A stretch of 13,503 nucleotides of DNA from Candidatus Omnitrophota bacterium (GTDB taxonomy: Bacteria; Omnitrophota; Gorgyraeia; 2-02-FULL-51-18). The notes beneath the pieces are model-generated. The model was not told where the DNA came from. It saw only the letters and a list, made by a program, of their open reading frames with translations, and searched no databases. The stretch lies in the NCBI GenBank assembly GCA_023247955.1, contig JAHFFL010000010.1:1-13503 (forward strand), in the 5' to 3' direction. Shown here piece by piece: positions 13,250 to 13,503 of the stretch; the stretch's first letter is position 1, and each line of letters starts with the position of its first letter. Made by a program: the position numbers and the translations under genes.

Positions 13250-13503
13250 GAGGTGGTAAATTCCGCGACAAGAGAGGACAACTCTTTTTGAGTAAGCGCG
13301 CATGAGTAACCGACCGTGGAGGGAGTTCTGTCGGCTTTGAGCAAGCCGCTTTTTACCAACTCCTCAAGCGCCTTTCTTACCTGGTGTATATTTTCGTTGG
13401 TCCATGTCGAAATGCCGCGTGCGGTGTCAATGCTGCCTTGGTTGTCTCTAAAAAACAGCATGATTTTAAGGTGCGTCCCGGATTTTAAGGCCTTTTTGTT
13501 TTT
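13246..13503 (-). CDS. Winged-helix DNA-binding protein, N-terminus beyond window
   Basis: The minus-strand frame is open to the right edge, so the ATG at 13461 is probably internal: the preceding codons (KNKKALKSGTHLKI) read on smoothly into MLFFRDNQGSIDTARGISTW and supply the first helix of a winged-helix fold. NENIHQVRKALEELVKSGLL is the recognition region, and the wing is near TPSTVGYSCALT. At least 85 residues are visible. The fold resembles MarR/ArsR-type or other small transcriptional regulators; the ligand is unknown. Its stop overlaps the start of the membrane-anchored protein by 4 bases, so the two are co-translated. Confidence 0.6.
   Translation of the reverse strand, partial: KNKKALKSGTHLKIMLFFRDNQGSIDTARGISTWTNENIHQVRKALEELVKSGLLKADRTPSTVGYSCALTQKELSSLVAEFTTS

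Noticed and set aside
13250..13303. Longer N-terminus of the membrane-anchored protein from ATG 13303
   Set aside because: It would overlap the winged-helix gene by 58 bases and has no ribosome-binding site; ATG 13249 has a 4-base coupled overlap.

Overview
The window looks like a chromosomal segment of a Gram-negative-type bacterium, probably from the PVC superphylum and most likely Omnitrophota or a relative. The main clues are a 90-residue protein matching the PVC-restricted 'small basic protein' family (TIGR04137 as I recall it), an exosortase-associated TIGR04073-type protein, and a GspA/GspB pair. The taxonomic call is inference. Coding density is very high, genes often overlap by 4 bases, and I see no tRNA, rRNA, CRISPR array or insertion sequence.

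Layout, left to right. (1) 1-4637, minus strand, read from right to left: a fatty-acid degradation operon of thiolase, 3-hydroxyacyl-CoA dehydrogenase, enoyl-CoA hydratase and long-chain acyl-CoA synthetase (the last cut by the left edge). It has its own promoter with a perfect TATAAT box. (2) 4674-8420, minus strand: a signalling cluster headed by a small excisionase-type helix-turn-helix protein. It continues with two tandem PilZ proteins, a possible 37-residue micro-ORF, a small basic protein, a third PilZ protein, and a 698-residue protein that joins a cyclic-nucleotide-binding-like domain, a degenerate MinD/ParA-like domain and a patatin phospholipase. (3) 8427-9039: intergenic regulatory DNA around a TIGR04073 exosortase-associated secreted protein, with good sigma70-type promoters and a 9-1-9 palindrome. 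(4) 9040-10391, plus strand: gspA-like ATPase and gspB-like gene, apparently transcribed from a promoter so close to the start that the mRNA would be almost leaderless. (5) 10393-11793, minus strand: small basic protein then aroB, with a recognisable promoter and a leader hairpin. (6) 11921-13503, minus strand: a SPOR-domain membrane protein, an uncharacterised membrane-anchored protein and a winged-helix protein cut by the right edge.

How the parts may work together: the patatin phospholipase could release fatty acids from lipids, the acyl-CoA synthetase would activate them, and the three beta-oxidation enzymes would shorten them. No acyl-CoA dehydrogenase is visible, so that step must lie outside the window. 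Three PilZ proteins carrying c-di-GMP-binding motifs sit in the same co-directional gene string, suggesting that lipid turnover and second-messenger signalling are linked here. That linkage is inferred from gene order only.
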